From the NCBI GenBank assembly GCA_032622095.1, contig CP136062.1, positions 161,818,875 to 161,882,874 of the forward strand: a stretch of DNA of 64,000 nucleotides. The letters run 5' to 3'. Both the position numbers and the translations under genes were made by a program. This document shows positions 56,901 through 63,575 of the stretch, one piece after another (the first letter of the stretch is position 1; each line of letters begins with the position of its first letter). The notes below the pieces were generated by a model. The model was given only the letters and a program-made list of their open reading frames with translations, was not told the DNA's origin and did no database searches. The DNA comes from Siphonodentalium dalli. Taxonomy: Eukaryota > Mollusca > Scaphopoda > Gadilida > Siphonodentaliidae.

Positions 56901-59900
56901 TGGCGGTCACTCATAATGTCAAAATAATTGGGTAGAAACACAATTTAAAGATGGTCTATCTCTTCCAATAACAAGTTTTATATAGTTTCTTGGGTATAAA
57001 ATAATAAATATGAATAGAAGACCCTGTCCGGAAATGCTATCAATTAATATTGATTTTATTTCATATTTTCTGGTATAACATACATACAATTAATTTGGAA
57101 CATTTTAAAACTCGCATTCGCTCGGAGCGTAGCATGCAGGATAACTCTATAAAATAACAAGTATGAACAAATGTCCAAATTGATTATCGCATCATATAAG
57201 AAAATATGGATATAAAATCAATATTAACTGACAGAACCATTTCCAGACAAGTGTCTTCAACTCATATCTATTATGTTATACCCTGGAAACTATATAAAAC
57301 ATAGTTAGGAAGATATAAACCATCTTTAAGTTACGTGACTTGTTGTCAGTCAACCCATGGATGAATCTTTTTTTTTCAGTATCAATATCGAGGAAAAATC
57401 AATTAATTAGAGAGATCCACTTACAAGCTCGCAAATAGTGTGTCTGTCATTTGTGGAATGAGGTCCCCAGAGGGTGAATTTAGTGATACTATCCTGCACA
57501 GTGGGCTGGCATCATCAATTTCACCCTATGGGGACCTCATTCTGCATAGGTCTCATCTTCTGGGAAGTATCTACAGTTTAAAATTAACACTGTTTTTAGT
57601 TACTTTTTCCCTTCTGGGAAGTTTCTATAACACCTAATTTGCAGAAGATAAAATGCATAGTTGAGGCGAGTCTCAGGCGACCAATGGGCAGTCCTTCGAT
57701 TTTGAGGCGCGCAATTGCGCTTGCGCGCCTTGGCGCACGCGGATCTAAAAACCAGCGAGTTATTAAATGCGCACGCCGAAAAATTTAAATGCGCGCGTCG
57801 GAATTTGCAGCCAGTGAACAAGATTTTAACAAACAGCACATCAATGGTTAAACGCCGACAAGACTATTCACCGTGTATCTTTCTCAGTAGCGATGACCTT
57901 GATTACGAACATAATAACAAAGATCAAAGCGGGCGCCGGCGTCTTTCTCACGCAATGATTGGGGTACACCTCGTCACAACTGCTGCACGTGCGAGTTCCC
58001 GCAAAAAAGTGTCAATTCTTTGGCAGCCTCGTTTGATGTTTCGGCATGCGGGATTCGCCGATTCATTTGAATATTATTGCCATAGATTAGGTTTTAAGTT
58101 TAACTATACTTCTAAGCTATACTTCGAAGCCAGTATCTCTCGACTCGGAGAAAGCGAAAAATGGACATTGGAGCCTCCGACTCTATCAAAACGAAAGAGA
58201 GCCCCGGTTGATTCGTCGTATTCCGGTGAATCTGATTGCGGTAACGATTCCACTTCCGAGTTTGAAGTTTTAAGCGACTGCGAGTCTGGTGAGCATGCGC
58301 TCTCAGACGCGGAAGTGGACTCATTACCGTGATTAGATTCACCTGGATTGCCAGATAATCGGATTATTGTGGACTAGATATTGTACTACAATATAAACAT
58401 ATGTTTTTATTTCTGTTTTCACTTTAAGTTGACAAAGGCACACTTGGAATTACATGTGTGTATCATTATAATTGTGTTTGTCTTTATTCAGTAATCATTT
58501 CATCCTTGTTAATTTGAATTGTGCTCCCGCAAAAAAGGCGCGCGCAAATTCCAAAAGCTCCGAGCGATATATCGCGCACCTACGTTTTCCAAATTCGAAG
58601 GACTGAATGGGTGAACATCACCAACTTGAAATGGGGAAATTCAATCTGATCCTTGGTGTCCCATAGCAGTTGAGGCCTAAGCAGAATGGGGTTTCCCAGA
58701 TGGAGAATTTGGTAATGCTAGCCAGCCTTGCGTAATAGCGTCATTAAATTCACCCTCTGGGGACCCAACTCTGCCAATGAGACACACTACAGTAATGCCC
58801 TAATTAATCGACTCCTTAACCACAGCAGAATTATGAGTAACTTTACAGGATTTAGTCGGATCCGAAATATGGCTTGTTGCCATTCATCGGAAAGCTCTCC
58901 TCGAGAGCTTTCTGATGAATGGCAACAAGCCATATTTCCGACTAAATCCTGAAAAGTTACCCATAATTTGGATGTGGTTAAAGAGTCGATTAATTAGGGC
59001 ATTACTGTATTTGCAGGCTTGTGAATTCAGCTTTCCTACCCTGTACATGCAGGAATCGGGGCGAAGGCTGCCATGTGGGCGGCTTGATTCTTGAAATGAC
59101 CTGAATTATTTCAGCGGCAACTAGATATTCTACAGCGTGAACCACACATTACATCATTACAATAAAATCACAATGTGAAGTTCCCATCCCATATTCTTCA
59201 ATAAAACAGACTACATTTATATCTTAACCCTTTCATGATGGGAGTTGCACTGGTGCAGCATTAAAGATCTTGTACCACTGCATTCTCTTATATAATAGAG
59301 TCTCCCATAGGGTGCCTCGCATACATGTATATAACAGAATGCACTGGCTTACATGGTCAAGGTAAATATTGTTTAATTGGTCTATTAGACCAATGTATTC
59401 ACTTATATATGCAAGGCTTCCTACGGGAGAATGCATTGGCACAGGGTCTTCCCAAAATTTCAGAAAACTACAGCCATGGTTGGGTTAACCCCTTCTTTAC
59501 TAAATACTTAATGACGACCCTTGTTCAACAAACAACTTACATGTATTATCTGAACATCTCCCACCAATTAATAGAAATCCATCTGCACATATAATATCTT
59601 TTTGTCTATCTGACGTCTGTTTTTATTTTAATAACCCTTTCATGACAGGAGCTGCCCCAGTGCCGCATTTAAGAACCTATGGCAGTGCATTTTCTTAAAT
59701 ATGCAAGTTTCCCATAGTTCGCCTCGCATATATAAGAGAATGCACTGGCTTACAAGGTCATAAATATGGTTAGGCCAATGTATTCTCTTATATATGCGAG
59801 GATTCCTATGGGAGTTTCGCATATATAAGAGAATGCATTGCCACAGGGCTTTCAAAAAATATCAGGATGCTCCAGTAATGGAAGGGTTAACATCCCTCCA

Positions 59901-60572
59901 AATGAAAAATAGACAATTCCAATATAGAATCCATTCAATATAGAAACTGTTAAAAGGGGGACTGTACACTAAATCCAGCCATTTGTGGGGCCATTTCCTA
60001 TTATGCTCAACAGAATGTATGAATTTGTGCCAGGGATGAGTGCAAAATATACTCATGTACTCTATGAATGATGTAAAGAACATGGTAATTATAATGAAAA
60101 TGAGTTTATGGCTCGAGTCATTTTCATTATAATTATCAGGTTGTTATAACTTATATAAGTGGTTCTGTGTGTACATGAGTTTATTTCACTCTCATTCTTG
60201 ACACAAAGTAATTCTTTTATTGGATATTTTTCCTTGAGTATACAGTAATGCTTGTTGCCATTCATCGGAAAGCTCTCAGTGAGAGCTTTCCGATGAATGG
60301 CAACAAGCTATATTTCCGACTAAATCCTGAAAAATTACCCATAATTCTGCTGTGGTTAAGGAGTCCATTACTTAGAGCATTACTGTAGTAGATGGTCTCA
60401 TAAATGGCTGGATTTTGGTACAGTTCCCCTTTAACTTAATGTACTAATCAAATACCGTTTTCGTTTGCCCATAAATTCTGGACTTGCATTCTGGAATGAG
60501 TGGTCTGGATATTCACGCTGCATATTCACAGTGACTCTAATACATGTACCAACTTGTACAGGCTTGATATTT
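50364..60572 (-). CDS. gene B: spliced SGNH/GDSL-type hydrolase gene, at least three exons
   Basis: Three exons on the minus strand have matching splice phases: 60572-60456 (enters phase 2, leaves phase 2), 56571-56189 (phase 2 to phase 1) and 50935-50364 (phase 1 to stop TGA). The junctions create Arg codons (CG+A, and C+GT). The predicted product has a short polar N-terminal part, about 128 residues rich in Ser, Arg, Asp and Glu, and a C-terminal SGNH hydrolase domain of about 189 residues. The 5' end is not found; more exons may lie beyond 60.6 kb or in between. The introns are large and packed with MITEs, a SINE and a 917-bp element. SGNH domains of this kind are known as accessory ORFs of some Ngaro-type retroelements and as host proteins in invertebrates. 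Here the spliced structure and absence of RT or recombinase nearby favour a host gene. The substrate is unknown. Confidence 0.6.
50978..51255 (+). mobile_element. TTAA-type MITE with CCAATGCATTC hairpin, right end lost
   Basis: TTAA at 50978-50981 is followed by CCCTTTACCCAACAAACCGG and, at 51129-51196, the perfect hairpin. Downstream sequence (CCATTTTTTCTTACATTCTT) matches the copy at 26.7 kb. No right end with GGGTTAA is seen; the CAGTAATGCCC-type array follows directly. It lies about 42 bases upstream of the acceptor of the SGNH exon. Confidence 0.7.
51256..51695. mobile_element. expanded TA-type MITE: direct repeats plus inverted arm
   Basis: Three direct copies of a half-element (CAGTAGTGCCCTAAATAATC, then TTTTTCAGGATTTAGTTGGA, then GCCATTCATCGGAAAGCTC) at about 51256, 51341 and 51471 are followed by one inverted copy ending at about 51675. 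The intact form of this family, with a TA duplication, is at 58790-59007. Confidence 0.75.
51700..52220. mobile_element. CAAGCCTG-type (8-bp duplication) element, rearranged copy
   Basis: TAAGCCTGCAAATAGTGTGT and GTCATTTGCAGAATGATG begin a hairpin of GGTGAATTTAGTGA arms (51740-51855). A core follows (TTCTGGGAAGTATC, then AATGGGTGAACATCACC), then half of a second hairpin, cut by a half CAGTAATGCCC-type element at 52095-52210. The core here shows the empty site of the 917-bp insertion found at 57689-58605. Confidence 0.7.
52298..52764. mobile_element. inverted-repeat element of about 465 bp
   Basis: AAATCACACTCAAATGCTC through ACTGAGTCTG at 52300-52336 is repeated inverted at 52727-52764. The interior is non-coding; the 88-codon frame at 52419-52685 has no known motif. 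Confidence 0.65.
52890..53287. mobile_element. TTAA-type fold-back element, left end unclear
   Basis: The right end GTGTACAGTACCCC, followed by TTAA at 53284-53287, matches the family at 26137-26718 and 59954-60430. The centre is a long imperfect palindrome with ACTCATGTGCTCTATGAACG and ATTATAATGAAAATGA arms. Confidence 0.7.
53318..53480. repeat. hairpin element with ATCTGCAACGAG arms
   Basis: GATCTGCAACGAGTTCCCAG and GTCCAGTAAATTAGGTCTGG pair with inverted copies on the right (CCAGACTTAATTTACTGGAC; CTGGGGACAAGTTGTAGATT). The loop is near 53390-53405. Confidence 0.8.
53481..54927. other. intronic or intergenic; small hairpin, no gene
   Basis: A short inverted pair, CAATGTGTTCATAAATCTAT and its relative ending TTCATAGGTTTACGAACACA, lies at 54111-54183. 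Open frames on both strands at 54204-54642 have no known motif. Confidence 0.35.
54940..55263 (-). mobile_element. tRNA-derived SINE with 12-bp target duplication
   Basis: On the minus strand the element starts GGTGCCTCTGTGGCTCAGTC, in which TGGCTCAGTCGG is a good pol III A box. The B box region is decayed. It ends in AAACGATGTTAAACCCCAAT and an (AATAAATA)-like tail. TATTGTATGAAT flanks it exactly at 54928-54939 and 55264-55275. It would have been copied by a LINE enzyme in trans. It lies within an intron of gene B in the sense orientation. Confidence 0.85.
55330..55482. repeat. hairpin element with long arms
   Basis: GAATGTTGATTTTGTTGCATTCCATGG-type sequence at 55330 and TTGGTCTGACATTTTATGTG pair with inverted copies ending near 55482. 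The arms are about 65 bases, imperfect. Confidence 0.8.
55765..56161. mobile_element. CAAGCCTG-type MITE with 8-bp target duplication TTAAGCTC
   Basis: TTAAGCTC flanks the element at 55757-55764 and 56162-56169. The ends begin CAAACTGATTATAGTTTGTC on the left and, inverted, CAAGCCTGAATTTAGTGTGT on the right. Two hairpins with GGTGAATTTAGTGATGCTAG arms lie at 55796-55885 and 56040-56128, separated by an inverted core with AATGGGTGAATATTACC (the 917-bp empty site). An 8-bp duplication with ends starting CA fits hAT or P-type enzymes. It ends 27 bases from the donor of the gene B middle exon. Confidence 0.9.
56189..56571 (-). CDS. gene B middle exon: Ser/Arg/Asp-rich disordered region
   Basis: The acceptor TTCAATTTCAG and donor CAAC|GTGAGT are both canonical on the minus strand, and the frame is open across all 383 bases. 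Residues include DDFSDDDSPSSAKSTPQRKK, which resembles a nuclear localisation signal beside acidic Ser patches, and later DERRRF, SRSSGEWRGG and RYSEGSRQ. Such composition suggests an unstructured, phosphorylatable linker, perhaps nuclear. A frame on the opposite strand here is a by-product. The exon is bracketed by two fold-back MITEs within 60 bases on each side. Confidence 0.65.
56624..56877. mobile_element. CAAGCCTG-type MITE with 8-bp target duplication TAAATAGC
   Basis: TAAATAGC flanks the element at 56616-56623 and 56878-56885. Both ends read CAAGCCTTGAAATAG inward and continue GTGTCTGTCATTTGCAGAAT. Two hairpins of GGTGAATTT arms fill the interior, without the core seen in longer copies. 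It lies about 50 bases upstream of the acceptor of the gene B middle exon. Confidence 0.92.
56945..57329. mobile_element. TTAA-bounded fold-back MITE
   Basis: TTAA at 56945-56948 and 57326-57329 flanks arms of about 135 bases that start AGATGGTYTATMTCTTCC and include GTTTTATATAGTTTC and AATATTGATTTTAT. No protein is encoded. It is a third type of TTAA-flanked element in this window. Confidence 0.85.
57689..58605 (+). mobile_element. 917-bp CpG-rich TIR element with 6-bp target duplication and one ORF
   Basis: AATGGG flanks the insert at 57683-57688 and 58606-58611. The ends are inverted copies CAGTCCTTCGAWTTTG, with 15 of 16 positions matching. Related host repeats at about 51975 and (inverted) 55955 lack the insert and keep a single AATGGG, so the borders are certain. 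The inside is rich in GCGC and CpG, unlike the AT-rich surroundings, and holds one ORF. No transposase motif (DDE, BED finger) is recognised. The 6-bp duplication is unusual; IS3EU- and Dada-type elements make duplications of about this size, but the ends do not identify either. Confidence 0.9.
57844..58332 (+). CDS. 162-codon ORF of the 917-bp element, unknown function
   Basis: The ATG at 57844 is chosen as the first in frame; the frame is also open for 43 codons upstream inside the element, without ATG. The product starts VKRRQDYSPCIFLSSDDLDY, has a basic stretch (ASSRKKVSILWQPR), an aromatic core (FADSFEYYCHRLGFKFNY), a second basic stretch (LSKRKRAPVD), and an acidic Ser-rich tail (SDCGNDSTSEFEVLSDCESG). 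It ends TGA at 58330-58332. Basic clusters and acidic tail suggest a nuclear protein. No known domain, including transposase catalytic motifs, is recognised. It lacks stops or shifts despite lying in a nest of decayed repeats. It could be a truncated transposase, a captured host exon or an accessory gene. Confidence 0.55.
   Translation: MVKRRQDYSPCIFLSSDDLDYEHNNKDQSGRRRLSHAMIGVHLVTTAARASSRKKVSILWQPRLMFRHAGFADSFEYYCHRLGFKFNYTSKLYFEASISRLGESEKWTLEPPTLSKRKRAPVDSSYSGESDCGNDSTSEFEVLSDCESGEHALSDAEVDSLP
58790..59007. mobile_element. TA-type (mariner-like) fold-back MITE
   Basis: TA flanks the element at 58788-58789 and 59008-59009. Its ends read CAGTAATGCCCTAA inward and nearly the whole element is one hairpin (arms to GAAAGCTCTC, loop at about 58900). 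The element at 56624-56877 shows the empty site GACACACTATTT. A TA target with CAGT ends fits Tc1/mariner enzymes. Confidence 0.9.
59022..59223. other. no gene recognised
   Basis: Intronic sequence of gene B between two elements. Confidence 0.3.
59224..59488. mobile_element. TTAA-bounded MITE with two hairpins
   Basis: TTAA at 59224-59227 and 59485-59488. Left end CCCTTTCATGATGGGAGTTG; right end has CATGGTTGGG. The hairpins are diverged forms of the CATTCTCTTATA module. Confidence 0.8.
59631..59890. mobile_element. TTAA-type MITE with two hairpins
   Basis: ATAA (mutated TTAA) at 59631-59634 and TTAA at 59887-59890 flank CCCTTTCATGACAGGAGC and GCTCCAGTAATGGAAGGG. The two hairpins are at about 59680-59755 and 59775-59850. 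Closely similar to 49941-50191 in inverse orientation. Confidence 0.85.
59950..60434. mobile_element. TTAA-bounded MITE with a nested CAGTAATGC-type hairpin
   Basis: TTAA at 59950-59953 and 60431-60434 flanks ends of the AAGGGGGACTGTAC type. The interior palindrome (ATTATAATGAAAATGAG arms) matches 52.9-53.2 kb. A TA-type fold-back element (about 60245-60390, with GCCATTCATCGGAAAGCTC arms) is nested inside. Confidence 0.85.
60456..60572 (-). CDS. gene B upstream exon
   Basis: The acceptor TTATTATTGTTTCAG precedes a frame reading IKPVQVGTCIRVTV and ending ASPEFMGKRKR. The donor GTATTT is weaker than usual. Entry and exit phases are both 2, and the exit phase fits the next exon exactly. No domain is recognised in these 38 codons. 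A TTAA-type MITE ends only about 20 bases beyond the donor. The exon call depends mainly on phase match and acceptor quality. Confidence 0.5.
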
Positions 60573-60890
60573 CTGAAACAATAATAAATGAAAATGTTCA
60601 ATGATGCTGACAGTATTTTCTGGAGTTAATCCCCTGTAGGTATTCATATGACCAGTCTCAGGCAGTGCGGTCAAACCATAACTACACCGGTTTTGTGATG
60701 GCTGTGGCATCGTGATTAAATGCGGGAAAAAAACCCGGGTTATATTCCTTGAGTGCCGATACACTGTACATTGCTATTAAACTGCTGACGGACATACATG
60801 TATACATGTACAAATTTGTTGGAGACGCAATTGTACTGGAAGTTACCATTGCATACCAGTTGATGATTTCATGTGTTCAAACCACACAAT
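60573..60890 (-). other. probable intron of gene B; no further exon recognised
   Basis: No coding stretch with good splice borders was found on the minus strand. TACATGTATACATGTA-type words at 60795-60812 are simple sequence. Confidence 0.35.
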
Positions 60891-62565
60891 CAGGGTTCAC
60901 GCTGCTGCTTGTCAAATTTGCCAATGGAAAAAAATATCATTTGGCAAAAATTTTGGAAAGTGAGTTTTAAATTATGGGATGTGAACTATCTAGTCATAAA
61001 ACATCGTCGAACGTGGGTTATTCGTTATGTGTGCCGAATTACAGACAATACAATGGGAAACCAGAACAAGAAATCTATCAAATTTTCATCAAACAGCTAA
61101 TCGACCGTGGTTAAAATGTGAGTCGGAAAAGAGCGATGTTCTGTAAATTTTTCATTGAGGCTGTTCTAAGTACTTTGTAACATGATCTCAATGTAGATAC
61201 TGCAAAAGGTAATTATATATATATTAGTTTTTTTTGACAGTTAATCCTCCCTTTGTCCATTTGGATTATGAGGCTATGAGCGCATGTAGTCATTGTAACA
61301 ATGCATATTATTGGTGACATTATACAGCACATACATGTACATGTATTTATGATGTCAGCATTATATTACCAGCGACTATAAGACAATAGGTTAATCAGCC
61401 ATTGTGAATGACGACGGATTAATTTATGGCTTGTTGATTTCAGCAGTATACAAGATGAAATAAAAGATCGGACGACCACAGTGTCCCCCGACAACGTGGC
61501 AAGTCGATGCCGCTTAGTTAAAGAAATTAAAAAAAAATGTTGAAATGTTCTAAGTCGAAAGGGTTAACTTAATAATTCCGTCAAAAAAATAATTTTTCCG
61601 TCATCTATATACATGTCGCACATCTCCAATATGTGGGTAACAATACTCTGAAGTTTCAAATATCTACGATCAAAACTGTAGGAGGAGTTGATTACACCAT
61701 GAAGGTACCCTCATACAGAAAATTCTAAAAAATGTTTTTCAAAGTCGAAAGGCCCATTGGATCAAACTCAAATTCGACTTGACCTGTATTTTGATATGAA
61801 CGACCCACAAAAAAAAACAGAATTTCCAATTAAACAATCCAAACTTGAGTTATCATCCAGAAACCAAAGAAAAAACAAGAAAAATAGAATTTTCTAAGTC
61901 GAAAAACCCATAACTCTGAGAAAAATCATCGGATCAAACTCAAATTCGAACTCAACCTGTATCTTGATATGACTGATTCTGCATAAAAACAGTATTTGCA
62001 ATTAAAGGATCCAAACTTGAGATATCATCCAGAAACCGAAAAAGTGAGAAATTTTCTAAGTAAAAAAAAAAGTTTAAAAAAGGGAAATAACCCCATAAAA
62101 GAACATCGGATCAAACCCAGAATTGCAGAGCACCTGTGTTCTTGGTTGAGACACCTACATACCAAGTTTCAATCAAATCGGATGAACATTACTGGAGTTA
62201 TAACTCCGGACGGACGGACAGACGCACAGACGGACGGACGGGACGCACAGATGGACAGACGGGGCTGATTACAATTATAGTCCCCCAAAAATAAATTTTT
62301 CGGGGGACAATAATATGTATGCTTGATGACTGTGTAGCAAGTGTCGGCAGTTGTCGCTTAGATATTTATTGCTACTTTGATATTTATTAATAATAATAAT
62401 TGCATTTCTAGTAGCTCATTTTACCTGTGTCTCTGGTTAGTTTTTAACAAAGATAAAAATTATACCCGCAATTAAATTTGGCAAATATGTTTTTAATTTG
62501 GCAAAAAATAATTTCATTTGGCAAAATTTTTGGCAAGATAAAATGTTCGTCCAGCGCCAACCCTG
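60891..62565. mobile_element. hAT-type element, 1675 bp, non-autonomous, 8-bp target duplication
   Basis: CACACAAT flanks the element at 60883-60890 and 62566-62573. The ends are CAGGGTTCACGCTG and, inverted, CAGGGTTGGCGCTG, followed on both sides by TTTGCCAAAT-like words. CAGGG ends with 8-bp duplications are typical of hAT transposons. No transposase frame is present. A GGAC-tailed array (61540-62310) occupies much of the interior and is probably a later insertion. Confidence 0.9.
61540..62312 (+). repeat. array element with GGAC-rich tail and TATAGTCCCC hairpin
   Basis: Two to three units with TCGGATCAAACTCAAATTCG and TTGAGTTATCATCCAGAAAC are followed by ACTGGAGTTATAACTCCGGA, a GGACGGACAGAC-rich run and a closing hairpin (ATAGTCCCCCAAAAATAAAT with its inverted half). 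It is related to the array at 32.3-33.2 kb. Confidence 0.75.
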
Positions 62566-62573
62566 CACACAAT

Positions 62574-62895
62574 CCTCTTGTTGTCTTGTGGTTTTAAACC
62601 AGACCTGTTAAGTTTTGAAAATGTCAATCCGTGAGATTTTTGCGGGAGGTATGCCCAAATATGTTCATGTTCCAAAAATAAATTTTATGATGAAGATTGC
62701 ATAGTTTTTATGAGTTTCTATTTTATAAATATATAGACCTAAATAAAATGGCAATGAATGTCCTGTTGGTAATTGTAATAGAGCTGCTCTGTGTGGGAGA
62801 TACCACCATTTATTGAAAAGAATGAAGCAGATCACACTTCGTAAAAAATACTCAGAATTCCACCGGATACAGCTGGATATGCGCGAAACCGAAAG
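62574..62895. other. no gene recognised
   Basis: Non-coding by eye. Confidence 0.3.
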
Positions 62896-62897
62896 TA

Positions 62898-63140
62898 CTG
62901 CCCTTAGTAAAAATGACTCATAGAACCAGGGTGGAACCCTACATGTAGTTAGACTGCACTTTAGTTAGACTGCACTTTAGTTAGACTGCACTTTAGTTAG
63001 ACTACTTTAGTTAGACTGCACTTTAGTTAGACTTTATACATGGTTTAAAATTTAAACCATGTTTAAAGTCTAACTAAAGTGCAGTCTAACTACATGTAGG
63101 GTTCCACCCTGGTTCTATGAGTCATTTTTACTTAGGGCAG
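62898..63140. mobile_element. TA-flanked fold-back element with a 16-bp expansion in one arm
   Basis: TA at 62896-62897 and 63141-63142 flanks inverted arms starting CTGCCCTTAGTAAAAATGAC. In the left arm the unit TTAGTTAGACTGCACT is repeated about five times; the right arm has it once. Confidence 0.85.
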
Positions 63141-63142
63141 TA

Positions 63143-63410
63143 CAGTAACTAATAGAGACATCCCCATGCTATTCAGAGGAATATAATGGTGTGATTAAAA
63201 GTTGTCAAAAGGGTCTCAGGATGGAGGGAGAAATATTGTTGCATATTATAGACATCTCAGTGATATGAAGGATCTACATGTAATTACAAGGTTCAAACTT
63301 TCAAAAGCATCACTGTCATATTACATATTAGGGATGGCATTGGGGAGCGGCACCAAAATTGATGACGTTTTTATCATTGATTTCCTCCATTTTAAAGTTA
63401 TAAACTGTAG
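63143..63410 (+). repeat. fragment of the 145-bp unit array family
   Basis: AATATAATGGTGTGATTAAA and GGCACCAAAATTGATGACG recall the units at 14.9-15.9 and 46.5-48.5 kb, strongly diverged. Confidence 0.5.
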
Positions 63411-63413
63411 GTC

Positions 63414-63575
63414 TATGTAAGGGCACTCCCATGAAACATGTATACATTTATTGGTTTATATACAGGCCTATGTAAGGGCACTCCCACGAACCATGTATAC
63501 ATGTATCAGTTTATATACAGGCCTATGTAAGGGCACTCCCATGAAACATGTATACATTTATCGGTTTATATATAT
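63414..63575. repeat. 55-bp tandem repeat, 2.9 copies
   Basis: TATGTAAGGGCACTCCCA starts at 63414, 63469 and 63524. The copies are nearly identical. Confidence 0.95.

Larger units (their letters stand above)
57424..59021. mobile_element. CAAGCCTG-type element carrying two nested insertions
   Basis: The left end CAAGCTCGCAAATAGTGTGT and right end TTTGCAGGCTTG belong to the same family as 56624-56877. The first hairpin (57460-57545) and the core with TTCTGGGAAGTATC are followed by the 917-bp insertion at 57689-58605, the rest of the core, half of the second hairpin and a TA-type MITE at 58790-59007. Without the nested parts it would be about 460 bases. No exact 8-bp duplication is visible at its ends. 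Confidence 0.8.
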
